A stretch of DNA of 6,783 nt from Candidatus Aminicenantota bacterium (GTDB lineage: Bacteria; Acidobacteriota; UBA6911; RPQK01; JAJDTT01), in NCBI GenBank assembly GCA_026706325.1, contig JAPOYZ010000356.1, forward strand, positions 1 through 6,783. Reading direction: 5' to 3'. Made by a program: the position numbers and the translations under genes. Shown one piece after another: positions 1-6,301 of this stretch (the stretch's first letter is position 1; the number at the start of each line of letters is the position of its first letter). The notes under the pieces are model-generated. The model had not been told where the DNA came from. It saw nothing but the letters and a program-made list of their open reading frames with translations, and did not search any database.

Positions 1-210
1 GCCCTCCGTTCTCAGCCTCTCCCTGAGCTTTGCTCCTTCGTTTACGTCCGTGATCGCCTCGATTTCCGCCTTCGCCCCCAGGACGAAGGCCTCGAGGGTT
101 GCATCGTCCTTGACCTCGCCGGCAGTGGTCTTGGCCTCGGCAGCCCCGGTCGCCAAAATGACCAATGCCGGAACGGCGAGAGTCAGCGCTCCCTTGCAGT
201 TCAATCTCAT
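1..210 (-). CDS. N-terminal part of a secreted protein, possibly cache-domain-like (runs off left edge)
   Basis: The reverse strand opens at an ATG (bases 210-208) and stays open for exactly 70 codons to base 1, so the protein is truncated by the window. The N-terminus is a clear Sec signal peptide: a basic start (MRLNCKG), a hydrophobic core around residues 8-20, and a likely signal peptidase I site after AEA (residue 26). The visible mature part, about residues 32-70, is acidic and probably helical, containing DDATLEAFVLGAKAEIEAI. A D-x-x-T-L-x-A-F-V-x-x-A-K pattern after a signal peptide is reminiscent of small secreted cache-type sensor domains, but too little is visible to assign a family. 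The start is supported by a GAGGAG ribosome site six bases upstream. It lies 96 bp after the glycosyltransferase stop, with a hairpin repeat in between, so it may form a separate transcription unit. I am sure it is a secreted protein gene and unsure of the family. Confidence 0.8.
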   Translation of the reverse strand, partial: MRLNCKGALTLAVPALVILATGAAEAKTTAGEVKDDATLEAFVLGAKAEIEAITDVNEGAKLRERLRTEG

Positions 211-216
211 AGCATT

Positions 217-222
217 CTCCTC
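217..222 (-). promoter_or_regulatory. Ribosome binding site of the partial secreted-protein gene
   Basis: GAGGAG on the minus strand lies six bases before the ATG at 210. It is the clearest Shine-Dalgarno in the window, and it decides the start over the ATGs at 224-222 and 215-213, which lead into a TGA after a few codons. Confidence 0.75.
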
Positions 223-306
223 ATATACGGGACGCAGCCGGCACCCTGCGTCCTGACCCTAACGGTATGCGTCGATGAATCGTATGCTACACGCAATCTC
301 ACTTGC

Positions 307-1812
307 CTACCAGGAAAGGCCCCCCTTCTGTGGGGGACTACCAGTCCCCCTCCGGGAGGGCGATTGGAAATCGCCTCTTCGCCGGGACTGTAGCCAAGTG
401 AATCCCAGGGTTCCCCAGATCAAGCCGTGCTCGGCAAGCCGGGTCCAGGTCCACCAGGCTTCCGGAAACCGCTGGTACTCGTAGTAGAAGCTGAGGTAGT
501 AGAGGCCGGCCGCGCCGGAGAGCGCGACGACGGCGGGCGCCGTCAACGCGAATCGCGGCGCCGCCGGCAACAGTGCCGCCAGAACTACCGCGTACCAGGG
601 AAAGGGCGCGGGCAGAAGGAGAAACCAGAGCAGCAGGACCCAGTGGCAGGCTCCGATCAGCTCCGCCGGTGATCCGCGGGACCGGAGGCGGACCCAGGGC
701 ACGGCCACGGCGACCGCCAGGATCAGGATGCCGCAGGCGAGCCGAGGCTGGGGGAGCAGAACCTCCAGCAGGTCGAAGGCGCCCTGGTTCATCCGCCAGC
801 GTTCCGCATAGCTCCTGAGACCTTCGGTGAGCCGGTCCAGGTCCAGGGACAAGAAGGGCACGTACCCAAGCACAATCCCGGCGAGAGACGCGGCCGCGAA
901 GGTGACGGCCCTTTTCCCGCCCGAAACCAGGGAGATGAACCGGACCGCGGCCGGCAACAGGAGGATGGGATACAGCTTCGAGAGCACTCCTGCAGCCATG
1001 GACCCGGCGGCCACCAACAGCCACCTCCAGCCCCCGTGTGGCCGAGTCCGTTCCAGGCTCACCATCAGAAGCACGACGAAGAAGGCGGGCAGGACGTCCA
1101 CGTGGACCGAGTTGGTGACCTCTTTCAACACCAGCGGGTTCCAGGCGTACAGGAGCACCCGGGAAGGGGAGGAGCCTATCCGGGTGAGCAGCAGGACGAT
1201 CAGCCCCATGAGGGCCAGATCGAACAGGGTGAACAGGACCCGGAGTCCGATCCAGTTCCATCCGCTGATCAGGCCTCCGGCGGCGAACGCCGCCTGAGCC
1301 GCCGGAGGGTAGAGGGTAGGAATCTCGGCGTACCCGATGCGGGAGATGACCTGCTCCGCGGCCGGGTCTGACAGCGCCCGTTCCACAGGCTCCGGAGGAA
1401 GGAGCGACAGTTCCAAAGGAGACTGCTCGTAGGGATTCTCTCCCGCCAGCAGGACCTGTCCGTCCAGGACGTAACGGTAGACGTCATTCTCCTGAATCAG
1501 GCCGGAGCTGAGCAGCAGGACGCGGGCGACCAGGGCAGTCGCCACGATCAGGAGAAGCGGCGCTTGGCGGTCTCCCCGGCGAAGCTGAAGGTAGCCCAGG
1601 AAGAATCCCGCCCAGGCGCACGCGTAGAGCAGGACGAAAGTCAGGATGGGCCGGTCGGCGTGTCCCTCGCCGTAGCGGAATCGAAAACTGATCCAGGTCC
1701 AGGCGGCGCACGAGAGAACGACCAGGAGAGAGGCCGCAAGCCAACCCCTTCGGCTCCAGATCGCCCTGATGACCGCTCCGGTCTCGGACGGCGCGGGCGG
1801 TGGACCCGTCAT
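307..1812 (-). CDS. GT-C-type polytopic membrane glycosyltransferase (mannosyltransferase-like, GT87/DUF2029-like)
   Basis: The 501-residue protein is an integral inner-membrane protein with about 10 hydrophobic segments: roughly residues 24-42, 55-75, 84-102, 168-184, 188-210, 238-252, 264-290, 302-322, 359-374, 388-432 (probably two) and 463-475. After the third segment comes an acidic loop, END (108-110) followed by [19 protein letters not shown]. This resembles the D-x-Y-R-Y-x-W-D-G-x-x-x-x-G-x-N-P-Y loop of GT-C enzymes that transfer sugars from polyprenyl-phosphate donors. D110 is the likely catalytic acid. Other conserved-looking pieces are EIPTLYPP (163-170), [11 protein letters not shown] (234-244) and SKLYP (278-282). 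Family members act in cell-envelope glycan or glycolipid assembly, but the acceptor cannot be told here. The start ATG overlaps the uvrA stop as ATGA, which suggests coupled translation. The frame stays open far upstream inside uvrA, but that stretch is Arg/Pro/Gly-rich shadow sequence. The last ~23 residues (479-501) are encoded by a palindromic repeat, look like an add-on to the natural C-terminus, and end in a repeat-supplied TAG. Confidence 0.85.
   Translation of the reverse strand: MTGPPPAPSETGAVIRAIWSRRGWLAASLLVVLSCAAWTWISFRFRYGEGHADRPILTFVLLYACAWAGFFLGYLQLRRGDRQAPLLLIVATALVARVLLLSSGLIQENDVYRYVLDGQVLLAGENPYEQSPLELSLLPPEPVERALSDPAAEQVISRIGYAEIPTLYPPAAQAAFAAGGLISGWNWIGLRVLFTLFDLALMGLIVLLLTRIGSSPSRVLLYAWNPLVLKEVTNSVHVDVLPAFFVVLLMVSLERTRPHGGWRWLLVAAGSMAAGVLSKLYPILLLPAAVRFISLVSGGKRAVTFAAASLAGIVLGYVPFLSLDLDRLTEGLRSYAERWRMNQGAFDLLEVLLPQPRLACGILILAVAVAVPWVRLRSRGSPAELIGACHWVLLLWFLLLPAPFPWYAVVLAALLPAAPRFALTAPAVVALSGAAGLYYLSFYYEYQRFPEAWWTWTRLAEHGLIWGTLGFTWLQSRRRGDFQSPSRRGTGSPPQKGGLSW
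320..375. repeat. Palindromic repeat cluster covering the 3' end of the glycosyltransferase gene
   Basis: Two short perfect hairpins lie side by side: GGGGGACT/AGTCCCCC (332-339 with 343-350, 3-nt loop) and GGCGATT/AATCGCC (359-365 with 369-375, loop GGA). Two alternative stems compete with them: CCCCC at 321-325 with GGGGG at 332-336, and CCCTC at 348-352 with GAGGG at 356-360. The glycosyltransferase frame runs through the whole cluster and stops just past it at 307-309. The GGCGATT hairpin resembles the palindrome at 4658-4674, which points to a dispersed REP-like repeat. It could also slow or end transcription after the glycosyltransferase gene or protect the 3' end of the message, but there is no U-tract, so I do not call a classical terminator. 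Confidence 0.75.
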
Positions 1813-4610
1813 CCGGCCAGAACCTGGCGCAGGGCCTGGCCGGTGTAGGAGCCGGGAAACCCGGCCACAGCCTCCGGCGGACCGGTGCAGACCACTTCGC
1901 CGCCGGCTTTCCCTCCGCCGGGCCCCAGGTCGATGATCCAGTCGGCGCTCTTCACCACCTCCAGGTTGTGCTCGATGACGATGACCGTATTCCCCACGTC
2001 CACCAGGCGGTGGAGGATGTCCAGAAGGCGCCTCACGTCCTCGAAGTGGAGGCCGGTGGTGGGCTCGTCCAGGATGTAGATGGTGTTGCCCGTCGCCCGC
2101 CGGTTGAGCTCGCTGGCCAGCTTCACCCGTTGGGCCTCGCCGCCCGAGAGCGTGGGCGCCGACTGGCCCAGCCGGATGTAGCCCAGCCCCACCTCCACCA
2201 ACGTGGTGAGCCGCGACTTGATGGTGGGGATGTTCTCCAGGAGCTCGCAGGCCTCCTCCACCGTCATGTCCAGCACGTCCGAGATGGAATAGCCGCGGTA
2301 GCGAATCTCCCGGGTCTCCCGGTTGTAACGGGTGCCGTTGCAGCTCTCGCACACCACGTAGACGTCGGGGAGGAAGTTCATCTCGATCTTGCTCAATCCG
2401 TTTCCCCGGCAGGCTTCGCACCGGCCGCCGGAGACGTTGAAACTGAATCGTCCGGCCTTGTAGCCCCGGGACCTGGATTCGGGCAGGAGGGAGAACAACT
2501 GCCGAATGGGAGTGAAGACGCCGGTGTAGGTGGCCGGGTTCGACCGAGGCGTGCGGCCGATGGGCGACTGGTCGATCTCGATGACCTTGTCCACGTGCTC
2601 CAGGCCCCGGATCTCCCGATGAGGACCCGGTTCCGCAAAGGAGCCGTAGAGTTTCCGGCTCAGGGCGCGGTGGAGCACTTCGCTCACCAGGGACGACTTG
2701 CCCGAGCCCGAGACACCCGTCACCAGGACCAGCCGTCCCAGGGGGAATTTGACGTCGATGTCGCGGAGATTGTTGTGGGTGGCGCCCACGACTTCGATGG
2801 ACCGGGGTTCTCCGGAGTGGTTCCTCGGAGGAGGCTCGATGCGGCGCGTGCCCCGCAGGTAGGAAGCGGTCAGGGAATCGGGATGGCGCAGAATCTCCTG
2901 GAGGCTTCCCGCCGCCACCACCCGCCCGCCGTGGTTGGCCGCGCCCGGTCCCAGGTCCACTACGAAGTCGCCGTTGCGGATGGTCTCCTCATCGTGCTCC
3001 ACGATGAGGATCGTGTTCCCCAGGTCCCGGAGTTGTCGCAGGCTGCCCAGGAGGCTGGCCACGTCCCGCGGGTGGAGGCCCACGGAGGGCTCGTCCAGGA
3101 CGTAGAGGACTCCCCGGAGCCGGGAGCCCACCTGGGTGGCCAGCCTCACTCGTTGTGCTTCCCCGCCCGACAGCGAAGCCGCCTTCCGGTCCAGCGTCAG
3201 GTAGGAGAGCCCCACTTTCAGCAGAAACCGGACCCGGTGATGGATTTCATCCAGGACCGGGCCGGCGATGGACTCCTGCCGGCGGGTGAGCCGGATGGCC
3301 TCCAGAGCAGGCAGGCACTCGTCCAGCGGCATCCGGCAGTATTCCGAAATGGAGCGTCCCTGAATGCGCACCGCCCGGCTCTCGGGACGGAGCCGGCTTC
3401 CCTCGCAAGCGGGGCAGTCGCCCTCGACCATGAAGCTGAGGAGCCGCTGCTTCCTCTTCTCGCTTCCCGTGGCCCGGAGTTTTTTGCGAAACCATCGCTC
3501 CAATCCCGGAAAGCGCGCCGGATAGGTCAGTTCGCCGTAACGGAACAGTATGGGCTTGTCGAGACCCGCACGCAGGGCCTTCCAGACACGGTCAGGATAT
3601 TCCCGGAGAGGGATTCCGGGATCCAGGGAGAAGTGCTCCAGGAGAGCGTGAAGAGATTGTCGCATGAACCGCTTGAGGTCCCGGTCGGGCAACTCCAGGG
3701 AGAAGGTTTCCACAGTGGCGTCCCGGTCCGGCATCAGGCGCCTCAAGTTGACTCGAAGCCGAATCCCCAATCCCTCGCATTCGGAGCAGGCACCGAAACG
3801 GCTGTTGAAGGAGAAGCTTCGGGGCTCCAACTCCGGCATGCTGATGCCACAGCGAACGCAGGCGGCCCGCTCCGAGAAGAGGAGGTCGGACCCGCCCCAG
3901 GGAGAGAAGGCCACCAACCCTTCGGCCATATCGACGGCGTGTTGGACCGAGTTGCGGATTCGGGCCCGGGCCTGCTCCAGAACCTGAACCCGGTCCACGA
4001 CGATCTCCACCGTGTGGCTCTTCCGCTTGTCCAGTTGCGGAGGTTCCTCCAGGTACTCCATGAGCCCGTCCACCCGCGCCCGCAGGTATCCCTCCCTCCG
4101 GTATCGTTCGAACAGCTTCTTGAACTCGCCCTTCCGGTCCCGTACCAGGGGAGCCAGGATCATGCCCCGTTTACCCGGCGCGTCGGCCAGGATCCGGGAG
4201 ACGATCTGATCCACCGACTGGCGGGTGATGGGGCGGTCGCAGCGAGGGCAACTGGGCGTTCCGATGCTGGAGAAGAGGAGACGGAGATAGTCGTAGACTT
4301 CGGTGATGGTCCCCACGGTGGAGCGGGGGCTCCGGGTGGTGGTCTTCTGCTCGATGGAGATGGCGGGCGACAGCCCTTCGATGGAGTCCACGTCCGGCTT
4401 CTCCATCTTCTCCAGGAACTGGCGGGCGTAGGTGGAGAGAGACTCGATGTAGCGCCGCTGTCCCTCAGCGTAGAGGGTGTCGAAGGCCAGGCTCGACTTT
4501 CCCGATCCGCTGAGACCGGTGATGACCGTGATCCGGTTTCGGGGCAGGTCCAGGTCGACGTTTTTCAGATTGTGCTGGCGGGCTCCGCGGATGGAGAGGA
4601 TGTCTGTCAC
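1809..4610 (-). CDS. uvrA: UvrA, excinuclease ABC subunit A
   Basis: This is the DNA-damage-sensing ATPase of nucleotide excision repair. UvrA dimers scan DNA, load UvrB at lesions and leave before UvrC incision. The 933-residue length fits the family (E. coli 940). Seen in order: the [10 protein letters not shown] opening; Walker [10 protein letters not shown] (32-40); the UvrB-binding and insertion regions; a first C4 zinc module (C251, C254, C275, C278); a C-x2-C at 399/402; ABC signature LSGGEAQ (480-486) and Walker B LYVLDEPS (502-509) with H539; a second Walker [10 protein letters not shown] (632-640); a second zinc module (C731, C734, C754, C757); signature LSGGEAQ (821-827) and Walker B YILDEPT (845-851) with H881. 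All key residues are present. The start is a GTG at 4610; an in-frame TAA lies just upstream and [10 protein letters not shown] matches family N-termini. No clear Shine-Dalgarno precedes it. I saw no LexA-type operator in the 104-bp gap upstream. The stop overlaps the next gene's start (ATGA). Confidence 0.98.
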   Translation of the reverse strand: MTDILSIRGARQHNLKNVDLDLPRNRITVITGLSGSGKSSLAFDTLYAEGQRRYIESLSTYARQFLEKMEKPDVDSIEGLSPAISIEQKTTTRSPRSTVGTITEVYDYLRLLFSSIGTPSCPRCDRPITRQSVDQIVSRILADAPGKRGMILAPLVRDRKGEFKKLFERYRREGYLRARVDGLMEYLEEPPQLDKRKSHTVEIVVDRVQVLEQARARIRNSVQHAVDMAEGLVAFSPWGGSDLLFSERAACVRCGISMPELEPRSFSFNSRFGACSECEGLGIRLRVNLRRLMPDRDATVETFSLELPDRDLKRFMRQSLHALLEHFSLDPGIPLREYPDRVWKALRAGLDKPILFRYGELTYPARFPGLERWFRKKLRATGSEKRKQRLLSFMVEGDCPACEGSRLRPESRAVRIQGRSISEYCRMPLDECLPALEAIRLTRRQESIAGPVLDEIHHRVRFLLKVGLSYLTLDRKAASLSGGEAQRVRLATQVGSRLRGVLYVLDEPSVGLHPRDVASLLGSLRQLRDLGNTILIVEHDEETIRNGDFVVDLGPGAANHGGRVVAAGSLQEILRHPDSLTASYLRGTRRIEPPPRNHSGEPRSIEVVGATHNNLRDIDVKFPLGRLVLVTGVSGSGKSSLVSEVLHRALSRKLYGSFAEPGPHREIRGLEHVDKVIEIDQSPIGRTPRSNPATYTGVFTPIRQLFSLLPESRSRGYKAGRFSFNVSGGRCEACRGNGLSKIEMNFLPDVYVVCESCNGTRYNRETREIRYRGYSISDVLDMTVEEACELLENIPTIKSRLTTLVEVGLGYIRLGQSAPTLSGGEAQRVKLASELNRRATGNTIYILDEPTTGLHFEDVRRLLDILHRLVDVGNTVIVIEHNLEVVKSADWIIDLGPGGGKAGGEVVCTGPPEAVAGFPGSYTGQALRQVLAG

Positions 4611-4638
4611 GGATTTTTCAAACTTGCCGGGTTACGCT

Positions 4639-4668
4639 TTAATACCGCTTCGCGGCCGGCGGCTGGAA
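4639..4668 (-). promoter_or_regulatory. Tentative uvrA promoter
   Basis: On the minus strand a TATTAA (4644-4639) could act as a -10 element, with a weak TTCCAG (4668-4663) 18 bp upstream as -35. This would start a transcript shortly before the GTG at 4610. The -35 falls inside the palindromic repeat, so the repeat may have supplied it. The support is base pattern only, and read-through from the PDZ gene is equally possible. Confidence 0.2.
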
Positions 4669-4710
4669 ACCGCTGTACCATCTTTGCGGTCGGCGGTTGG
4701 ACACGTCCGC
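4645..4710. repeat. Two-unit palindromic repeat cluster between the PDZ gene and uvrA
   Basis: The sequence GCGGYCGGCGGYTGGA occurs twice in direct orientation, at 4652-4667 and 4686-4701, differing only at two C/T positions. Each copy is followed by an inverted CCGC arm (4670-4673 and 4707-4710), so each can fold into a short hairpin. A further small hairpin CCGC-TTC-GCGG lies at 4645-4655. The core at 4658-4674 matches 13 of 17 bases of the hairpin at 359-375. The cluster fills most of the gap between the PDZ stop and the uvrA start, as expected for REP-like intergenic repeats. Possible side roles are transcript stabilisation or partial termination. Confidence 0.7.
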
Positions 4711-4714
4711 TCCG

Positions 4715-6115
4715 TCAAGGCAGCCGGAGGCGGAAGGTTCGAAGCTGGCCCCCCCGAAGATAATGGAGAATCAAGAATCCATCCACACCCGTCCGGGAGT
4801 AACGGCGCAGGTCGCCCGATGATCCCACCGGCTGGTCGTTGATCCGGATCAGGATATCCCCACTGCGGAGACCCGCCCGGTATCCGATGCTCCGGGTCCC
4901 CACCGATCTTACCCGGAGTCCTCTGTCGATGGAGCCGGAAGCGCCTCCCGCGCCATCGGGCACCCAGGGATCGACCACGAGTCCCAGACCGGGTGGAATC
5001 GGCACCAGCACCCTCTGCAGAAACATCTCCTCGATCAAACGCCCGCCGACGACGCCGGGCAACTCCATCCGCCAAGCCAGATGAGAATGCAGGGGCGGCC
5101 TCGGGGCCAACGTCGCCTCGACTTCTCTGGTCGCGTCTCCCCGGCGCACCACCAGATCCAGCCGTGATCCGGGTTCGTTCCGGCGGATGGCCTGCAGCAG
5201 ACCCTCCAGGGACGGAGCATCGACCTCACCCGCCTTCAATATCACGTCCCCCGATTGAAGTCCGGCGAGAGCCGCCGGGCTTCCGGGCTCGATCCCGTCG
5301 ATCTCCGGTCCGCCTTTCCCCCCGACTACATAGACTCCCAGCCAACCCGAGCGAATGTGACCGTTTCTGGATAACACCTGCCGGGCGGACTCGCGCACCA
5401 TCGACCAGGGGAGAACCCGGCAATTGAGACTCCGCCCCAACGGATGACGGCTCACGCGGGTCACCAGCCCCAGGACCCGTTGGTTGAGATCCAGCAGGAA
5501 CCCTCCCTCCCAGAGGTCCGACTCGCGGGGCGCATCCCGGGGCCGCAACAGGACTGTCCTGCCGGGGCCTGCCTGTAGCGGTTCCCAGCGGAGAGTCTTG
5601 CAGGAGAGGAGGTTCCATCCGGACTCTCCCGCGTAGGCCATGTGGACCTGGTTCGGATTGGAATCGCCGGGCGCGGACCGGGCCGGGCGGGAAGAAGCGG
5701 CGGGTTCCAGGACCGCCAGGCTGATCCGTTCGTCCACCCCCACCAACCGAAGTGGAGCCTGACCCTCCTCTCCCGGCCTCAAAACGATCTCCACGGTCGG
5801 GTGGTCCAGGTCGATGCCGTGGCTGCCCAGATAGGAGACGATGTGGCCGGAGTCGAGATACGCCCCTTCCAACAGGATCTTCTCGTGAACCTGGACGTTC
5901 GGCAGCATCCCGTCCCGGAAAACGACCCCGTGGAATTGACGTTTCAAGGAGATCCGGACCAGCGAGTCCCGGACCGGATCAGGCGGCGCCGCATCAACGG
6001 CGAGAGGGCAGGCCAGCGCCAGCATCACGACCGGCGCCAATGAGAAGGACGCCCGGCGAGCCGGCCATTTTGAGCGATTCAGGAGATTGGTCTCGCCGAA
6101 GAGGACGGAGGCCAT
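4715..6115 (-). CDS. Exported HtrA-like pseudoprotease with two PDZ domains
   Basis: The 466-residue protein carries a hydrophobic signal segment at about residues 25-40, with probable cleavage after AVDA (42), so it should act in the periplasm or outside the cell. Residues ~50-250 follow the layout of HtrA/DegP trypsin-like domains: GHIVSYLG (90-97) where active enzymes have G-x-x-x-T-x-x-H; DERISLAVLE (128-137) where they have D-x-x-x-D-x-A-V-L; and LWEGGFLLDL (201-210) where they have G-N-S-G-G-x-L-x-x-L. By this alignment His is G97 (a His at 99 is two residues off), Asp is S132 and the nucleophile Ser is E203, so it is probably inactive and may bind or sense peptides. PDZ1 spans about 257-338 (GWLGVYV, IEPGSPAALAGLQSGDVIL); PDZ2 about 375-466 (GYRAGLRSGDILIRIND). 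The ATG at 6115 has no visible ribosome site, and its 22-residue lead before the hydrophobic core is long, so the true start is uncertain. It follows an anti-sigma gene, which suggests an envelope-stress role. Pairing with that gene is inferred. Confidence 0.85.
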   Translation of the reverse strand: MASVLFGETNLLNRSKWPARRASFSLAPVVMLALACPLAVDAAPPDPVRDSLVRISLKRQFHGVVFRDGMLPNVQVHEKILLEGAYLDSGHIVSYLGSHGIDLDHPTVEIVLRPGEEGQAPLRLVGVDERISLAVLEPAASSRPARSAPGDSNPNQVHMAYAGESGWNLLSCKTLRWEPLQAGPGRTVLLRPRDAPRESDLWEGGFLLDLNQRVLGLVTRVSRHPLGRSLNCRVLPWSMVRESARQVLSRNGHIRSGWLGVYVVGGKGGPEIDGIEPGSPAALAGLQSGDVILKAGEVDAPSLEGLLQAIRRNEPGSRLDLVVRRGDATREVEATLAPRPPLHSHLAWRMELPGVVGGRLIEEMFLQRVLVPIPPGLGLVVDPWVPDGAGGASGSIDRGLRVRSVGTRSIGYRAGLRSGDILIRINDQPVGSSGDLRRYSRTGVDGFLILHYLRGGQLRTFRLRLP

Positions 6116-6137
6116 GAGATCAAATCGAACCAGCGGC

Positions 6138-6301
6138 TAGGAGTCTGCGCGGCAGAAATGATCGTAGCGAGAAAGCGGAGAATCGAGGCCGGATTTTCAC
6201 GATTTGGAGGTGCATAGTAGTTCTATTCGCCGAGAAATCGCACGAATATGGACCGATTATACGCTTTCGCAGTAGATCGATTTCTGCCGTGCAGGCTCCT
6301 A
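6138..6301. mobile_element. 160-bp palindromic MITE-like element flanked by TA
   Basis: Bases 6140-6159 and the reverse complement of 6280-6299 agree at 18 of 20 positions (GGAGYCTGCRCGGCAGAAAT). The similarity continues inward, less strictly and with small gaps, to about 6205 and 6235; for example GAAAGCG, AATCG and CGATTT recur in both arms. The centre holds ATAG/CTAT (6214-6217 with 6223-6226) at the exact midpoint, so the whole unit is one imperfect palindrome. TA lies directly outside each end (6138-6139 and 6300-6301), as in the 2-bp target duplication of IS630/Tc1-mariner-type elements. I see no transposase inside, so it would need one supplied in trans. It sits between the anti-sigma and PDZ genes, and its outer TA plus first base form the anti-sigma stop TAG. 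Transcribed from either strand it would fold into a long hairpin. Membership in a particular IS family is inferred. Confidence 0.75.

Noticed and set aside
207..224. A five-codon mini-ORF (ATG AGG AGA ATG CTA TGA) whose stop overlaps the start of the partial secreted gene, as a possible leader peptide.
   Set aside because: It has no ribosome site of its own and consists mostly of the Shine-Dalgarno of the real gene, so chance is the simplest explanation.
265..287. Direct repeat GTATGC (265-270 and 282-287) around CGATGAATCG as a possible operator for the partial secreted gene.
   Set aside because: Six-base repeats occur easily by chance, and I could not place a convincing -35/-10 pair around them.
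338..1261. A second minus-strand open frame inside the glycosyltransferase gene.
   Set aside because: It is an out-of-frame shadow without membrane segments or motifs, whereas the main frame has well-formed hydrophobic helices.
1813..2421. Upstream extension of the glycosyltransferase frame into uvrA, adding about 200 residues.
   Set aside because: The added part is Arg/Pro/Gly-rich shadow sequence overlapping uvrA. The ATG at 1812 with the ATGA overlap is the natural start.
1800..4763. A very long open frame on the plus strand, opposite uvrA.
   Set aside because: It is the antisense shadow of a long GC-rich gene. uvrA has all family motifs on the other strand, while the plus-strand protein has low-complexity composition and no recognisable domain.
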